From positions 4,538,595 through 4,602,594 of the forward strand of contig NC_009092.1 in assembly GCF_000016065.1 (NCBI RefSeq): DNA of 64,000 nucleotides, written 5' to 3'. Below are positions 53,684 through 63,668 of this stretch, piece by piece. The notes beneath the pieces were generated by a model. It was not told where the DNA came from. It saw only the letters and a list, made by a program, of their open reading frames with translations, and searched no databases. The translations under genes and the position numbers were made by a program. Origin of the DNA: Shewanella loihica PV-4. GTDB lineage: Bacteria > Pseudomonadota > Gammaproteobacteria > Enterobacterales > Shewanellaceae. Numbering within the stretch: the first letter of the stretch is position 1; every line of letters begins with the position of its first letter.

Positions 53684-54579
53684 ATCAGCGATTGCTTAAC
53701 TAATAGTTTTCTCGTTTGGTGCTGCCGACGCTATTATCCCGGGTATAAGTCTACCTACAATCGTTGCTGTGACGATTACATTGCTATCTATGGCTCTGCT
53801 CTATCAATAGTTCTTCTCTATCTAGTTTCTTTCTACCTCTTCTCTACGAGAGGCTAAATCTGCCTAGTTTCACGTGGAACTCAGCTATCAAGGAGCGAGA
53901 GTCATCTCTGCCGGACATAGCTGGCCTGGCTTGGAACATCTGGTTCAAGTTTGGGGGAGACTGGTCGAGGCAAGATTAAGCTCAGGCCAACCCAAGGTAA
54001 TTGGCACTTAAGGATCTTAAGCTGAGCGTCAGCTATCAGAGTGACAGTACGTGGCTAGTGTGAGTTGCTGAGTCGCCAGCGTAAATCTGGCCTAAAACGC
54101 GGGGAACGGCGCGCCTGGTTGGGGGCGCGCGTCAGGTATACGAAAGTCAGCCCAGTGGGAGAGGATACGATCCCAAAAGATCTTATCCAAAATTGACGAC
54201 ATGCTTTTGAGTATAACTTTTTGGTTTAGATCCCGTCGCGGGATCTAAATTTAGCAGCTCGTAAAACAAGCAAGACTAAAAAATTAATATAATCAAAAGA
54301 TTACATAATAAATTAAGTTATGCACCATTTTTGATCGCAAGGTGAATTACTTGTTGATATCTCTGTTGATTAATTCGATCGCCATCTTGGATGTTTATGC
54401 ACCAAAATGAGGAAAGATCCCGCTGGGATCTTTCGCTGTTTGTTTAAATAATCTTCTCTGGATACGGCAAAGGCCCTAGCCTTAGGCTATCTGTAGAGGG
54501 CAGCATAAATGGCTGTTTGAAAAACGCTCATCTATAGTGCAATAATTTGGCGGCTAAATCTTTAGAAACAGCGTATCTA
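53684..54579. other. Long intergenic region with candidate parS and two hairpins
   Basis: About 900 bp without a supportable gene. It holds a parS-like site (53866-53881) and two perfect stem-loops built on GATCCC: 54225-54249 (11-bp arms TTTAGATCCCG/CGGGATCTAAA, 3-base loop) and 54412-54434 (10-bp arms GAAAGATCCC/GGGATCTTTC, 3-base loop). A GC-rich stretch with GGCGCGCC is near 54110. Composition becomes AT-rich after 54200, probably the border of the accessory island. Confidence 0.5.
53866..53881. promoter_or_regulatory. Candidate parS (ParB-binding) site
   Basis: AGTTTCACGTGGAACT matches the conserved TGTTTCACGTGAAACA at 13 of 16 positions, including the GTTTCACGTG core. It lies 4.3 kb from oriC and 8.3 kb from parB, where ParB sites are expected. 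Confidence 0.65.
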
Positions 54580-54786
54580 TCATCCGTTTGAAACCAAGCG
54601 GAGTTTAGAGCGATTGTTTTTATGGACGTTTGCATTTGCTAGCTCAAGCGTATTGCGTGCAACTTGAGTAATGATTTCGTCCATTCCCCCCATTGCTGCA
54701 ATTCTAACATTTCGAGCTGCGCCGCCACTAACAATGTTACCGTTCTTTGACATTGTAGGGGTGCACCACGAGTCAGTTTTTTTCAT
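54580..54786 (-). CDS. Small hypothetical protein downstream of AlpA-like regulator
   Basis: About 68 residues from the ATG at 54786 (a TTG four codons earlier is also possible). Composition is polar, with an Ala/Gly-rich middle (SGGAARNVRIAAMGGMDEI). No family recognised. It lies 17 bp after the AlpA-like gene on the same strand, so they are probably co-transcribed. Confidence 0.45.
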   Translation of the reverse strand: MKKTDSWCTPTMSKNGNIVSGGAARNVRIAAMGGMDEIITQVARNTLELANANVHKNNRSKLRLVSNG

Positions 54787-54803
54787 AAAAAATCCCAAGG
54801 TTG

Positions 54804-55076
54804 TCAGATGAACTTAGTAGGGGAAGATTGCGCTTTCTCGATCCAAGAGTTTAGGGCTTTGGCTGACCAGCGTGGGCTGCGTCCAAGCGTTAACGTTGGT
54901 TCGGGAAAAGGTGGTAATCCCACGAAGTTGTCATCCTTCCGGACATATGCATTGATAAGAGTTTTCGGATCTTGCCGACGTAATCTCTCAAGTGAAGAAC
55001 GTGAAATGCAAAGCTTCTTGCAAACGCTATCAATATCGAGAAGAACGTCATCAGAACTGAAATCAAAAACCGCCAT
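54804..55076 (-). CDS. AlpA-like DNA-binding regulator
   Basis: About 90 residues from the ATG at 55076. The winged-helix pattern LDIDSVCKKLCISRSSLERL (HTH), then PFPEPTLTLGRSPRWSAKALNSWIEK (wing and final helix), is the AlpA/excisionase-like fold usual in prophages and islands, where it often controls integrase genes. Divergent from the resolvase gene; supports a mobile origin of this island. Confidence 0.75.
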   Translation of the reverse strand: MAVFDFSSDDVLLDIDSVCKKLCISRSSLERLRRQDPKTLINAYVRKDDNFVGLPPFPEPTLTLGRSPRWSAKALNSWIEKAQSSPTKFI

Positions 55077-55305
55077 ACATTTTCCAAAATTTGATGCCAA
55101 CAGAAGCAATCTGACGCATCCTGATGTATATGTCAATTGCTATCATTGACCATTAGCAAATTATTTTTTTGCTTAGTTACGAGTCTACCTTTTGTCCATA
55201 AAACCACCATTTTCTTGACAGTTCATAACTTAGCAAATTGGTTGGAATTTAATCTTATAAATGTGTTAAAATACTTGTATAAAATTCTATGTTAATAAAA
55301 CGTGC

Positions 55306-55890
55306 ATGAATCAAAAGATTGGCTATGCCAGAGTTTCAACCGACGATCAAAACCTGCATTTGCAGAGAGGTGCGTTGGCTGCTGCTGGTTGCGAGATCAT
55401 TTACGAGGACAAGGCCAGTGGGAAGAATGCCGCTAGACCCGAACTTGATAACTGCTTAAAGGCTCTTAGACCAGGGGATACGTTGGTCGTTTGGAGGCTA
55501 GATAGGTTAGGTCGTAGTTTGGCAGACCTAGTGAACGTTGTTACCCATCTGGTTGATGAGCGACGGGTTGGATTTTTGAGCCTACAAGAACAGATTGAAA
55601 CGAACAGTGCTTCTGGAAAGCTGGTTTTTCATGTGTTTGCTGCTTTGGCTGAATTTGAGCGAAATTTGATTAGCGAACGTACCAAGGCGGGATTGGAAGC
55701 CGCAAGAGCTCGCGGGCGCTTGGGTGGGCGGAAGCCAAAGTTACAGAAAAAAGATATCAGGGAGATTAGGGCATTACTCAAAGATGGTTCTATTCCTGTA
55801 TCTGATGTTGCTAGGCGATATGGTGTATCTAGAACGACTATTTATAATCATGTAGGGGTGGTGAGTGTACAAAATTCTAGAGGGGATTAA
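55306..55890 (+). CDS. Serine recombinase (resolvase/invertase family)
   Basis: 194 residues. N-terminal catalytic domain with IGYARVSTDDQ (catalytic Ser, about residue 11), RLDRLGRSL (about 69-77) and EFERNLISERTKAG, followed by a C-terminal Hin-type HTH (IPVSDVARRYGVSRTTIYNHV, two helices). Complete, so probably active. It precedes the ATPase/protease pair in the same direction by 78 bp. The recombination site was not identified. Confidence 0.9.
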   Translation: MNQKIGYARVSTDDQNLHLQRGALAAAGCEIIYEDKASGKNAARPELDNCLKALRPGDTLVVWRLDRLGRSLADLVNVVTHLVDERRVGFLSLQEQIETNSASGKLVFHVFAALAEFERNLISERTKAGLEAARARGRLGGRKPKLQKKDIREIRALLKDGSIPVSDVARRYGVSRTTIYNHVGVVSVQNSRGD

Positions 55891-55917
55891 GTGCTTAAAC
55901 CCTGTCATACTACACAG

Positions 55918-55934
55918 ACTTTATTGTATAAAGT
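55918..55934. promoter_or_regulatory. Candidate operator before the second ATPase gene
   Basis: Perfect inverted repeat ACTTTAT-TGT-ATAAAGT in the 78-bp gap before the ATPase gene, about 35 bases from its ATG. Promoter-proximal position suggests a regulator site; no more can be said. Confidence 0.35.
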
Positions 55935-55968
55935 TGGTAAAGTTGCCCCGTCTTATGGAGATTGAATA

Positions 55969-56958
55969 ATGGCTACTGCGGAACAACTAAAAGCGCTTTT
56001 AAAGAGTCACGCTGCACGTGACGATCAGCGTTTTTACTCTGTTGCCCTTCAGGTTGCTGCCAAAGAAGCTCGACAGGGGCATAATAAGCTTGCGAGCGAT
56101 ATTAAAAATCTTGTTGAGAAATCTCAGCGTTCTACCAATAAGCTGGGTCTAGCATCGTCTAGAACTATACCTTTTGCGCAACAGAATCAAAGTGAGTTAA
56201 AAGGTCTATTAGAGCTCACGCCACACAGTGTTCGTCTTAATGAGCTTGTTCTTTCTGATGACATACAAGAACGTATGGAGAAGGTGATATTAGAACAACG
56301 TCAGAAGGACAAACTCAGTCAGTTTGGTTTGCAGCCGCGTAGAAAACTTCTTTTTACTGGTTCTCCTGGAACTGGTAAGACAATGTCTGCATCTATGTTG
56401 GCAACAGAGTTAAAATTACCTCTTTATACAATCGTCCTAGATAATCTTATTACACGTTTTATGGGAGAGACTGCTGCAAAGTTGCGTTTGATCTTTGATC
56501 ATATAAGGCAAACAAGAGCAGTTTATCTTTTTGACGAATTTGATGCTATAGGAACTCAACGAGGTGCACCCAATGATGTTGGGGAAATTCGTAGGGTGTT
56601 AAACTCATTTTTGTTATTTGTAGAGCAAGATGCATCAGAGAGTATTATTGTTGCTGCTACAAACCATCCAGAGCTACTAGATCAAGCACTTTATAGAAGA
56701 TTTGATGACATCATTAAGTTTGAAAAACCAAAATTTGATCAAATATGCCTTCTTATTCAAAATCGTCTATCACTTTTCGATACTGATGATTTTGATTGGG
56801 GGATGGTTGCTGAAGCTGCAAATGGTTTGAGCTCTGCTGAGATTACCCGATCTTGTGAAGACGCAGCTAAAGAAGCTGTTTTGAATTTTAATGCAAAAAT
56901 AACAAGTGAAACACTGTTAAAGGCCTTTTCTAGAAGGCAGTCAGGTAATAACAAATAA
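55969..56958 (+). CDS. AAA-family ATPase, IetA-like (second locus)
   Basis: 329 residues. Helical N-terminus (about 1-60), Walker A GSPGTGKT (131-138), Walker B AVYLFDEFDAI (184-194), sensor-1 ATN (230-232), arginine pair RR (243-244). The architecture equals that of the ATPase at 12.7-13.7 kb, but the sequence is clearly diverged outside the motifs (for example GSPGTGKT versus GPPGNGKT). Followed by an S8 protease after 20 bp. An antitoxin-like or regulatory role over the protease is inferred from ietAS. Confidence 0.8.
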   Translation: MATAEQLKALLKSHAARDDQRFYSVALQVAAKEARQGHNKLASDIKNLVEKSQRSTNKLGLASSRTIPFAQQNQSELKGLLELTPHSVRLNELVLSDDIQERMEKVILEQRQKDKLSQFGLQPRRKLLFTGSPGTGKTMSASMLATELKLPLYTIVLDNLITRFMGETAAKLRLIFDHIRQTRAVYLFDEFDAIGTQRGAPNDVGEIRRVLNSFLLFVEQDASESIIVAATNHPELLDQALYRRFDDIIKFEKPKFDQICLLIQNRLSLFDTDDFDWGMVAEAANGLSSAEITRSCEDAAKEAVLNFNAKITSETLLKAFSRRQSGNNK

Positions 56959-56978
56959 AAAGTATATAAGGGAATTGT

Positions 56979-59522
56979 ATGGTTTCTAAAAGGAAGCATT
57001 TAGATGTAGCTAGTTTTTTCATTGAGGAAAATTTTAAGTCTAAAAGAACCGGTCGAAACCCAGGAGTTCCTGGACGAAATAGAAACCAACATGGAAGTCA
57101 CTTAAGAGGTCAATATCAGAATTTAATTGATGCTTATGATCAAAAAAGAGAACATGAAGTTGATACTATAACGGATGATTCAGGGATATATGTTGAAATT
57201 ATTAGTGTAGATGGGTGTAAGCTTCCGTTAGATAGTTTGGATAACAGAGATTTTAAACTCTGTTCTTGTCAAATGCAGGAAAATAAGGAGTTCGCTTTAG
57301 TCTTCATACCTGAAGATCGGCGAGATACTTTCCTTAAAAAAATACAGCAGTATTTAGATCCTCAAAAAGACGGAAAACCAAATAAGGATGGAGTATCTTT
57401 TCCTCGAAACCATGCATTAATAGATAGTATTTCTGAGATTAGGCTTGCAAGCTTAGAGTCATTTTGGACAGATCCACCAGAACTTTTTCCCACGGACCGA
57501 GACAACGATGTTTGGTGGGAGTTATGGTTGAAAAAAAATGCAATTGATGGTGTTGAAAATATAGCAGCTTCTCTTGCAGAAAGAGTAAATGGTCGTTTAG
57601 GAAATACATCCATATCATTTTTCAACTCATTTGTTGTTCTTATTAAATCTTCAGTTCGTAATTTAGAAAAAGCACCAGAATTGATTTCAAATTTAGAAGA
57701 AATTCGAAAAGCTAAGGACACACCTGTTCCAATACTTAGTTCTTCACCAAAGGAACAACAAGAGTGGCTGCAGAGCATTTCTGATCGAGTTTCTTTTTCA
57801 GAGAATATAACAACTAGTGTATCAATCCTGGATACTGGCGTTAATTATAATAACATGCTGTTAAGTAAAGTGTGTTGTGATGATTTTGCAGTTTCTTGGG
57901 ATCCTGATTGGCCTAAATATGATCAATATCAACCACTAACACCGTTTAATGAGCATGGTTCGTTGCAAGCAGGACTAGCAGCATTTGGGAATTTGATGGA
58001 TGTCGTATTGAAAAATAGCGCCATTCAACTGTCACATGTTATTGAGTCAGCGAGAATTTTACCTCCGCAAGGCAACAATGATCCCTTGCTATATGGGGCT
58101 ATAACGGTAGGAACAGCATACAAACTTGAAGTAGATAGGCCTGATTTAAATAGAGTATATAGTCTTGCTGTTACTTCTGATCATGAGAGAGAAAGTGGCA
58201 GACCTTCTTCATGGTCTGCAGAAATTGATCAATTCACTTCTGGTATGCAAGATGGAAAGCGGAGACTTTTTGTTATTTCTGCCGGTAACAATTTAGATAT
58301 TCGTCCTGACCAAGACTACTGGGATCAAGTAAATCTCGCGCAGATAGAAGATCCAGCTCAAGCATGGAATGCTATTACCGTTGGGGCATATACAGAAATG
58401 ACAACAAATGATGATCCCTATTTTGAAGGTTGGTCGCCGTTTGCGATGGAGGGAGATGTTGCTCCATCAAGTCGTTCTTCAGTGAATTGGGCATGGAGAA
58501 GGCAAGCACCATTTAAACCTGATGTTGTTGCTGAAGGTGGAAATCGGCTTTTGTCACCAGATAGGACGGAAGTTAGTAATGAAGATACGGTTGGATTATT
58601 AACAACATCAGGAAGAACCACAGGTCAGGTTTTTGAGCGGGGAAGTGATACAAGCGCTGCATGTGCTTTAGTTTCTCGGTGTGCGGCCCAGTTAACAGCC
58701 GAATATCCAGAATTTTGGCCTGAAACTATCCGAGGCTTAATAATCCATTCTGCGGAGTGGACTCCACGAATGATGGAGCGATTTGGGCTACTAAGTGCTG
58801 TGCATAGTCCTAAAGTGGCAAAAGAAACCTTGCTACGTACGGTTGGATATGGTGTTACAAATATTGATAAAGCTAGATACAGTGCAGATCATGCACTTAC
58901 TTTGATCGCTGAGGGGGAGATTCAGCCATTTATAAAACCTCAAAATGCTAGTGCATCATCCGATCCTAAATTAAATCAAATGAAGCTTTATCAGTTACCT
59001 TGGCCTTTGACTGAGCTGCAAAACTTACCGCCAGAGTTAGAGGTTAAATTAAAAGTTACGTTATCGTATTTCATAGAGCCTAACCCCGGAAGACGAGGTT
59101 ATCGTACAAGATATAGCTATCAATCTCATGGTTTAAGGTTTGAAACAATCAGACCAGGGCAGTCACTAGAGAACTTCCGTGCTTACATTAATGGTTTAGC
59201 AAATATGGATGATTATGATGGGCCAGAGGGTGATAGTGATGGGTGGTTCTTAGGAGATCAATTGAGAACAAGAGGCTCAGTTCATTCAGATGAATGGACT
59301 GGTAGTGCTCAAGATCTAGCTGACATGCACACCATAGCTGTTTTTCCTGTAGGCGGATGGTGGAAGTATAAAACTGCGGAAGAACGGTGGGAAAATAGAG
59401 TGCGGTTTAGCCTTCTTGTTAGTATCGAAGTTCCGGATGAAAATGTTGATATTTACTCTGTAATAGAAAATCAGATTCAAGTAGCAATAGAAAATCAGGT
59501 TGAAATAGAAATTACAACTTGA
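56979..59522 (+). CDS. S8 (subtilisin-family) serine protease, IetS-like (second locus)
   Basis: 847 residues, no signal peptide. Long N-terminal region (about 1-278), then a subtilase domain with Asp285 (SILDTG), His326 (NEHGSLQAG), Asn437 (VISAGN) and Ser559 (GSDTSAAC), and a beta-rich C-terminus (about 670-847). The Ser motif is DTSAA rather than the usual GTSMA. AAGGGAA precedes the ATG. Composition is AT-rich, unlike the core genes. It pairs with the ATPase upstream, a layout shared with the protease of the Tn7-like element. Confidence 0.8.
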   Translation: MVSKRKHLDVASFFIEENFKSKRTGRNPGVPGRNRNQHGSHLRGQYQNLIDAYDQKREHEVDTITDDSGIYVEIISVDGCKLPLDSLDNRDFKLCSCQMQENKEFALVFIPEDRRDTFLKKIQQYLDPQKDGKPNKDGVSFPRNHALIDSISEIRLASLESFWTDPPELFPTDRDNDVWWELWLKKNAIDGVENIAASLAERVNGRLGNTSISFFNSFVVLIKSSVRNLEKAPELISNLEEIRKAKDTPVPILSSSPKEQQEWLQSISDRVSFSENITTSVSILDTGVNYNNMLLSKVCCDDFAVSWDPDWPKYDQYQPLTPFNEHGSLQAGLAAFGNLMDVVLKNSAIQLSHVIESARILPPQGNNDPLLYGAITVGTAYKLEVDRPDLNRVYSLAVTSDHERESGRPSSWSAEIDQFTSGMQDGKRRLFVISAGNNLDIRPDQDYWDQVNLAQIEDPAQAWNAITVGAYTEMTTNDDPYFEGWSPFAMEGDVAPSSRSSVNWAWRRQAPFKPDVVAEGGNRLLSPDRTEVSNEDTVGLLTTSGRTTGQVFERGSDTSAACALVSRCAAQLTAEYPEFWPETIRGLIIHSAEWTPRMMERFGLLSAVHSPKVAKETLLRTVGYGVTNIDKARYSADHALTLIAEGEIQPFIKPQNASASSDPKLNQMKLYQLPWPLTELQNLPPELEVKLKVTLSYFIEPNPGRRGYRTRYSYQSHGLRFETIRPGQSLENFRAYINGLANMDDYDGPEGDSDGWFLGDQLRTRGSVHSDEWTGSAQDLADMHTIAVFPVGGWWKYKTAEERWENRVRFSLLVSIEVPDENVDIYSVIENQIQVAIENQVEIEITT

Positions 59523-59839
59523 AGATTTGCATCAAAAAGCAATCAAAAAAGCGGGTTTCAATAATGATCCCTGAATCGCCATCCATTTCCTAGACACCTT
59601 TCGAGTTAGGATTACGCTTGTTTACTGATACCTTCATCTCCGCTCCTTTTTGCTCCCATTACTCCAAAATTCTAACCTGGGAGTAAATAGGGATCAATTT
59701 TTAGCAAAGCGGAGCAAAAGCATGTGAAATGCAGCAAAACCGCTTCGCAACAAAAAGTGAATAATTGCCTTTAAAAACAATTGCTTATTTTGATTTGTTT
59801 TGAAGGGTTTTACCACGTTTCTCTGATTGATGAGCTACT
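59523..59839. other. Gap between the island and mnmE with a possible integrase-gene remnant
   Basis: No intact gene. On the minus strand AGGAG precedes an ATG at 59637, followed by a 15-codon frame (MKVSVNKRNPNSKGV) ending at 59590. This resembles the beginning of a tyrosine integrase gene, which in islands of this site often starts next to mnmE, but it is too short to be sure. The rest is AT-rich with no other feature. Confidence 0.3.
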
Positions 59840-59857
59840 TCACTTCCCGATACAGAA
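59840..59857 (-). other. Candidate island attachment site at the 3' end of mnmE
   Basis: The last codons of mnmE read TTCTGTATCGGGAAGTGA, very close to the 18-bp attB used by SGI1-type islands at the 3' end of this gene (trmE/thdF). Accessory DNA starts immediately beyond. I found no second copy at the far side of the island, so an intact attL/attR pair is not shown. Confidence 0.45.
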
Positions 59858-61201
59858 TGAACTGAAGATCTTGCCGAGAAGATCGTCTGAGGTGAACTTT
59901 CCGGTGATTTCCGAGAGTGCTAGTTGACACATGCGCAGCTCTTCTGCCAGGAGCTCACCCGCTTGATAGACCTCTAACTGTTCCTGACCCAGTGCCAGAT
60001 GACTGCTGGCGAGCTCTAATGCTTCTAAGTGACGACGACGAGCCAGGAAACCGCCCTCTAGGTTGCTCTGATAGCCCATTAGGGACTTAAGGTGCGCCTT
60101 GAGTTCATCCACGCCCGAGCCTGTCTTGGCAGACAGACGGAATACTTTGTGGCCCTGCTCGTCGGTGGCGTCTAACGACTCACCGGTCAGATCGGCCTTG
60201 TTGCGCACCACTGTCACCCCAAGGTTTTTGGGTAGGCGATCGATAAAGTCTGGCCAGATGTCATGGGGATCGACGGCGTCCGTGGTGGTGCCATCCACCA
60301 TGAAGAGCACTTGATCGGCAGTCTCTATCTCGGCCCAAGCGCGCTCTATCCCTATCTGCTCTACCGTGTCTGTGGTGTCGCGCAGGCCGGCCGTGTCTAT
60401 GATGTGTAGTGGCATGCCGTCGAGATGGATATGTTCTCGCAGCACGTCTCGGGTGGTGCCGGCGATTTCGGTAACGATAGCCGACTCTTTACCCGCGAGA
60501 GCGTTGAGCAGGCTGGACTTGCCCGCGTTGGGACGACCGGCGATCACCACCTTCATCCCTTCGCGTATGATGGCGCCCTGCTTGGCACTGGACTGCACCG
60601 AATCGAGCTTGGTGATGATCTTGCCAAGTGAAGCGGCAATCTTACCGTCGGAGAGAAAGTCCACCTCCTCGTCGGGAAAGTCTATCGCGGCTTCCACGTA
60701 GAGACGCAGGTTGGTGACCTGATCCACCAGCTCGTGGACCTGAGTGGAGAACTCACCCTGTAGCGAGTTGAGCGCGCTCTTGGCCGCCTGTTCACTGGTG
60801 GCATCGATCAGATCGGCTATCGCCTCGGCCTGGGTCAGATCCAGCTTGTCGTTCATGAAGGCCTGCTCGCTGAATTCGCCAGGCTTGGCGATACGCACGC
60901 CATCGACATCCATGACACGCTTGATCAGCATATCCAGCACTACCTGGCCACCGTGGCCCTGCAGCTCGAGCACATCTTCGCCGGTGAAGGAGTTAGGGCC
61001 CTTGAAGTAGAGGGCGATGCCTTGGTCGATCACCGCGCCATCGGCGGCCTTGAAATCACAGTAGTCGGCATAACGTACTTTAGGCAGATGCCCGAGTACC
61101 GCCATGGCTACGTCGCTGGCCTTGTCGCCAGAGACCCTGATGATACCTACGCCGCCGCGGCCTGGTGCGGTTGCTTGTGCCACGATAGTATCTGTCGTCA
61201 T
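59840..61201 (-). CDS. mnmE: tRNA modification GTPase MnmE (TrmE)
   Basis: 453 residues from the ATG at 61201 ([14 protein letters not shown]), the normal family start; a 17-codon upstream extension is unlikely. G domain with G1 GRPNAGKS (about 222-229), DTAG, NKAD; the C-terminal FCIGK with its functional Cys is intact despite the adjacent island. Acts with MnmG on tRNA U34. Confidence 0.97.
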   Translation of the reverse strand: MTTDTIVAQATAPGRGGVGIIRVSGDKASDVAMAVLGHLPKVRYADYCDFKAADGAVIDQGIALYFKGPNSFTGEDVLELQGHGGQVVLDMLIKRVMDVDGVRIAKPGEFSEQAFMNDKLDLTQAEAIADLIDATSEQAAKSALNSLQGEFSTQVHELVDQVTNLRLYVEAAIDFPDEEVDFLSDGKIAASLGKIITKLDSVQSSAKQGAIIREGMKVVIAGRPNAGKSSLLNALAGKESAIVTEIAGTTRDVLREHIHLDGMPLHIIDTAGLRDTTDTVEQIGIERAWAEIETADQVLFMVDGTTTDAVDPHDIWPDFIDRLPKNLGVTVVRNKADLTGESLDATDEQGHKVFRLSAKTGSGVDELKAHLKSLMGYQSNLEGGFLARRRHLEALELASSHLALGQEQLEVYQAGELLAEELRMCQLALSEITGKFTSDDLLGKIFSSFCIGK

Positions 61202-61250
61202 TACTGTGTTTCCTGCGCTGATGGAGTGAAAGCTGTCTTCATTAAAAAGC

Positions 61251-61286
61251 AAAAAGCGGTCAATACTGAGTATCCGACCGCTTTTT
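61251..61286 (-). terminator. Terminator between yidC and mnmE
   Basis: AAAAAGCGGTC (61251-61261) and GACCGCTTTTT (61276-61286) form a perfect 11-bp stem, 20 bases after the yidC stop on the minus strand. Confidence 0.85.
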
Positions 61287-61305
61287 CATTAGTTGGAGCT
61301 AGAGG

Positions 61306-62934
61306 TTATTTTAACCCTTTTTTCTCCAAACCGGCATAGATGATCTTCTGCTGGGTGATGGCCACCAAGTTACCGACCAACCAGTAAAGTACCAGACCCG
61401 CTGGGAACCAGAGGAAGAAGACGGTAAAGATAACTGGCATCCACTGCATCATCTTCTGTTGCATAGGATCCATGGTCGGAGCCATCGGCTGCATCTTCTG
61501 CATCAGGAACATAGATACACCCATCAGCAGCGGCAGTACATAGTATGGATCTTGTACCGAAAGGTCGGTGATCCATAGCATGAATGGCGCGTGACGCAGC
61601 TCGTAGCTTTCCAGCAGTACCCAGTAGAGGGCGATGAAGATAGGCATCTGTAGCAAGATAGGCAGACAGCCACCCATAGGGTTCACTTTCTCTTTCTTGT
61701 ACAGTTCCATCATGGCCTGACCCATCTTCTGACGGTCATCGCCGAAGCGTTCTTTCATGTCCTGCAGTTTAGGTTGCAGGTTACGCATCTTGGCCATAGA
61801 GGTGTATTGCGCCTTAGTCAGCGGGTACAACATACCACGTACGGTCAGCGTAATTAGGATAATCGCCACACCCCAGTTACCCACGAATGATTGATAGAAC
61901 ATCAACAACCAGTGGATTGGGATTGCCAGCCACCATAGGAAGCCGTAATCAACTACCAGATTCAGCGATTCAGAGATGGCCGATAGGGCCTCTTGATCCT
62001 TAGGACCCACGTAGAACTGGGCACTGATAGTCTGCTGTGTACCAGGTGCGACATCATAGACGGCACCACGGAAACCGATATTGGCCAGGCCGCCGGCGCT
62101 TACGCTAGAGAAGATGGTGTTTTGATCGTTAGCTGGTGGTACCCAGGCTGATACGAAGTAGTGTTGCAGCATGGCTGCCCAACCACCTAGGGTCTTCTTG
62201 TCTAGGTTCTTGTCGGCCATATCTTCGAAGCTGTACTTCTCGTAGCGGGTATCTGCTGTCGAGAAGGCGGCGCCGCGATAGGTCGGCATCATCATGCTGC
62301 TTTCGCTTTTCTTGATGCTGTGCTTGATCTGACCATACATCTGCACCTGTAGCTGCTCGGCTGAGGTGTTGTTGATGCGATATTCAACACCGACGTCGAA
62401 CTTGCCTCTGTGCAGGGTGAACACCTTAGTGTAGGTCACGCCATTGTCGGCAACATAGGTCAGTGGGATCTCCAGGGTATCCTGGCCATCGGCTAGGGTA
62501 TAGGCCTGTGACTGGCTGCTAAAGTGGGCACGGCCCTTAGTGCTGCTGTCGATGCCGTTACGGCCGATCAGACCACTCTGAGAGATGTAGTAGATATCTT
62601 TGGTTTGCTGCAGCAGGACGAAAGGTTCTTCCTTGTCTTGCTCCAGTTTATGACCCACCAGCGCAGAGTAGACGATATCGCCACCCACTGGGTTAATTTT
62701 CAGGGTCAGTTGGTCTGTCGTGACGCTAATGAGTTCTTTAGAGGCGGCTACTGCTTCTGGAAGAGCAGCGTCGGCATCGGGAACGTCAGCACTGTGCGCA
62801 TCTGTGACGGTTGAAGCTACAACTGAAGATTCAGTGGCAACCGGTTGCGGATTTTTGTCTGTTTGCCATTGCTGCCACAGCAAAAAGCTGACAAAAAGCA
62901 GACCGATGAGCAATATATTGCGTTGAGATTCCAT
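61306..62934 (-). CDS. yidC: Membrane protein insertase YidC (Oxa1 family)
   Basis: 542 residues. N-terminal signal anchor (about 7-20), large periplasmic domain (about 60-335), then five C-terminal transmembrane segments with the conserved arginine in [13 protein letters not shown]. Inserts and folds inner-membrane proteins, including F0 c. In the rpmH-rnpA-yidD-yidC order. Confidence 0.97.
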   Translation of the reverse strand: MESQRNILLIGLLFVSFLLWQQWQTDKNPQPVATESSVVASTVTDAHSADVPDADAALPEAVAASKELISVTTDQLTLKINPVGGDIVYSALVGHKLEQDKEEPFVLLQQTKDIYYISQSGLIGRNGIDSSTKGRAHFSSQSQAYTLADGQDTLEIPLTYVADNGVTYTKVFTLHRGKFDVGVEYRINNTSAEQLQVQMYGQIKHSIKKSESSMMMPTYRGAAFSTADTRYEKYSFEDMADKNLDKKTLGGWAAMLQHYFVSAWVPPANDQNTIFSSVSAGGLANIGFRGAVYDVAPGTQQTISAQFYVGPKDQEALSAISESLNLVVDYGFLWWLAIPIHWLLMFYQSFVGNWGVAIILITLTVRGMLYPLTKAQYTSMAKMRNLQPKLQDMKERFGDDRQKMGQAMMELYKKEKVNPMGGCLPILLQMPIFIALYWVLLESYELRHAPFMLWITDLSVQDPYYVLPLLMGVSMFLMQKMQPMAPTMDPMQQKMMQWMPVIFTVFFLWFPAGLVLYWLVGNLVAITQQKIIYAGLEKKGLK

Positions 62935-62937
62935 AGC

Positions 62938-63192
62938 CTATTTATTACACCTGTTATTTTTTGGAGGGACGGGATCTTCACCGCCCGGATGTAAAGGGTG
63001 ACATTTTAATACGCGTTTCCCTGCAAACCAACTCCCTTTCACAAATCCGTGCAATCGAATCGCTTCGAGCGCGTAATTGGAACATGTGGGGTGAAAACGG
63101 CACTTTGGCCCCAGTATAGGGCTGATAAAGATTTGGTAGCCTCGGATCAGCTTAGTGGCTAGCCATTGTAACGGCGACTGAGCTTGCGCCAT
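62938..63192 (-). CDS. yidD: Membrane protein insertion efficiency factor YidD
   Basis: 84 residues with the family motif [20 protein letters not shown] and the later [13 protein letters not shown]. Starts inside the end of rnpA (34-bp overlap) and ends 3 bp before yidC. Confidence 0.95.
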   Translation of the reverse strand: MAQAQSPLQWLATKLIRGYQIFISPILGPKCRFHPTCSNYALEAIRLHGFVKGSWFAGKRVLKCHPLHPGGEDPVPPKNNRCNK

Positions 63193-63521
63193 AACTTCTC
63201 TACCTGTTTGTGCAATGCTGCATTATCCATTTCCAATACACCGTTTCTGACGAGCACGACGATATCGAGCGGCGGTAATTCGTGTTGGTGCAAACGAAAA
63301 CTGTCGCGGATGATACGTTTAACTCGGTTGCGCTGATTGGCTCGCTTAACATAACGCTTTGCAACAGTTAATCCAATACGAGGATGCTGTAACTCATTAG
63401 GGATGGCGAGTAAGGTTATTTCAGCTGAAGAAGCTTTGATGGGATTGGAGAATACAGATTTGAATTGCGCGGGAGTTAACAGACGTAACTCCCGCGTAAA
63501 GGTATAGCTGGTCACTTGCAT
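63159..63521 (-). CDS. rnpA: Ribonuclease P protein component RnpA
   Basis: 120 residues. The RNA-binding RNR motif ([21 protein letters not shown], about 75-95, split by its helix) is characteristic. Cofactor of RNase P RNA in tRNA 5' maturation. 9 bp after rpmH. Confidence 0.96.
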   Translation of the reverse strand: MQVTSYTFTRELRLLTPAQFKSVFSNPIKASSAEITLLAIPNELQHPRIGLTVAKRYVKRANQRNRVKRIIRDSFRLHQHELPPLDIVVLVRNGVLEMDNAALHKQVEKLWRKLSRRYNG

Positions 63522-63530
63522 TTCTACTTA

Positions 63531-63668
63531 TTAAGCAGAAAGACGAGCGCGACCTTTTGCACGACGACGTGCGATAACCTTACGGCCACCAACAGTAGCC
63601 ATACGAGCGCGGAAGCCGTGAGAACGCTTGCGCTTCAGGTTGCTAGGTTGAAAAGTACGTTTACTCAT
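63531..63668 (-). CDS. rpmH: 50S ribosomal protein L34
   Basis: 45 residues starting [19 protein letters not shown] and ending [12 protein letters not shown], the invariant L34 pattern, very rich in Arg and Lys. Too short for most gene-length cut-offs. First gene of the rpmH-rnpA-yidD-yidC cluster. Confidence 0.97.

Noticed and set aside
54804..55149. Plus-strand frame of 113 codons overlapping the AlpA-like gene
   Set aside because: The minus-strand product has a clear AlpA-type fold pattern, while the plus frame has no recognisable family.
59590..59637. Calling a tyrosine integrase gene beside mnmE
   Set aside because: Only about 15 codons remain and the match rests on a short N-terminal resemblance; mentioned only as a possible remnant.
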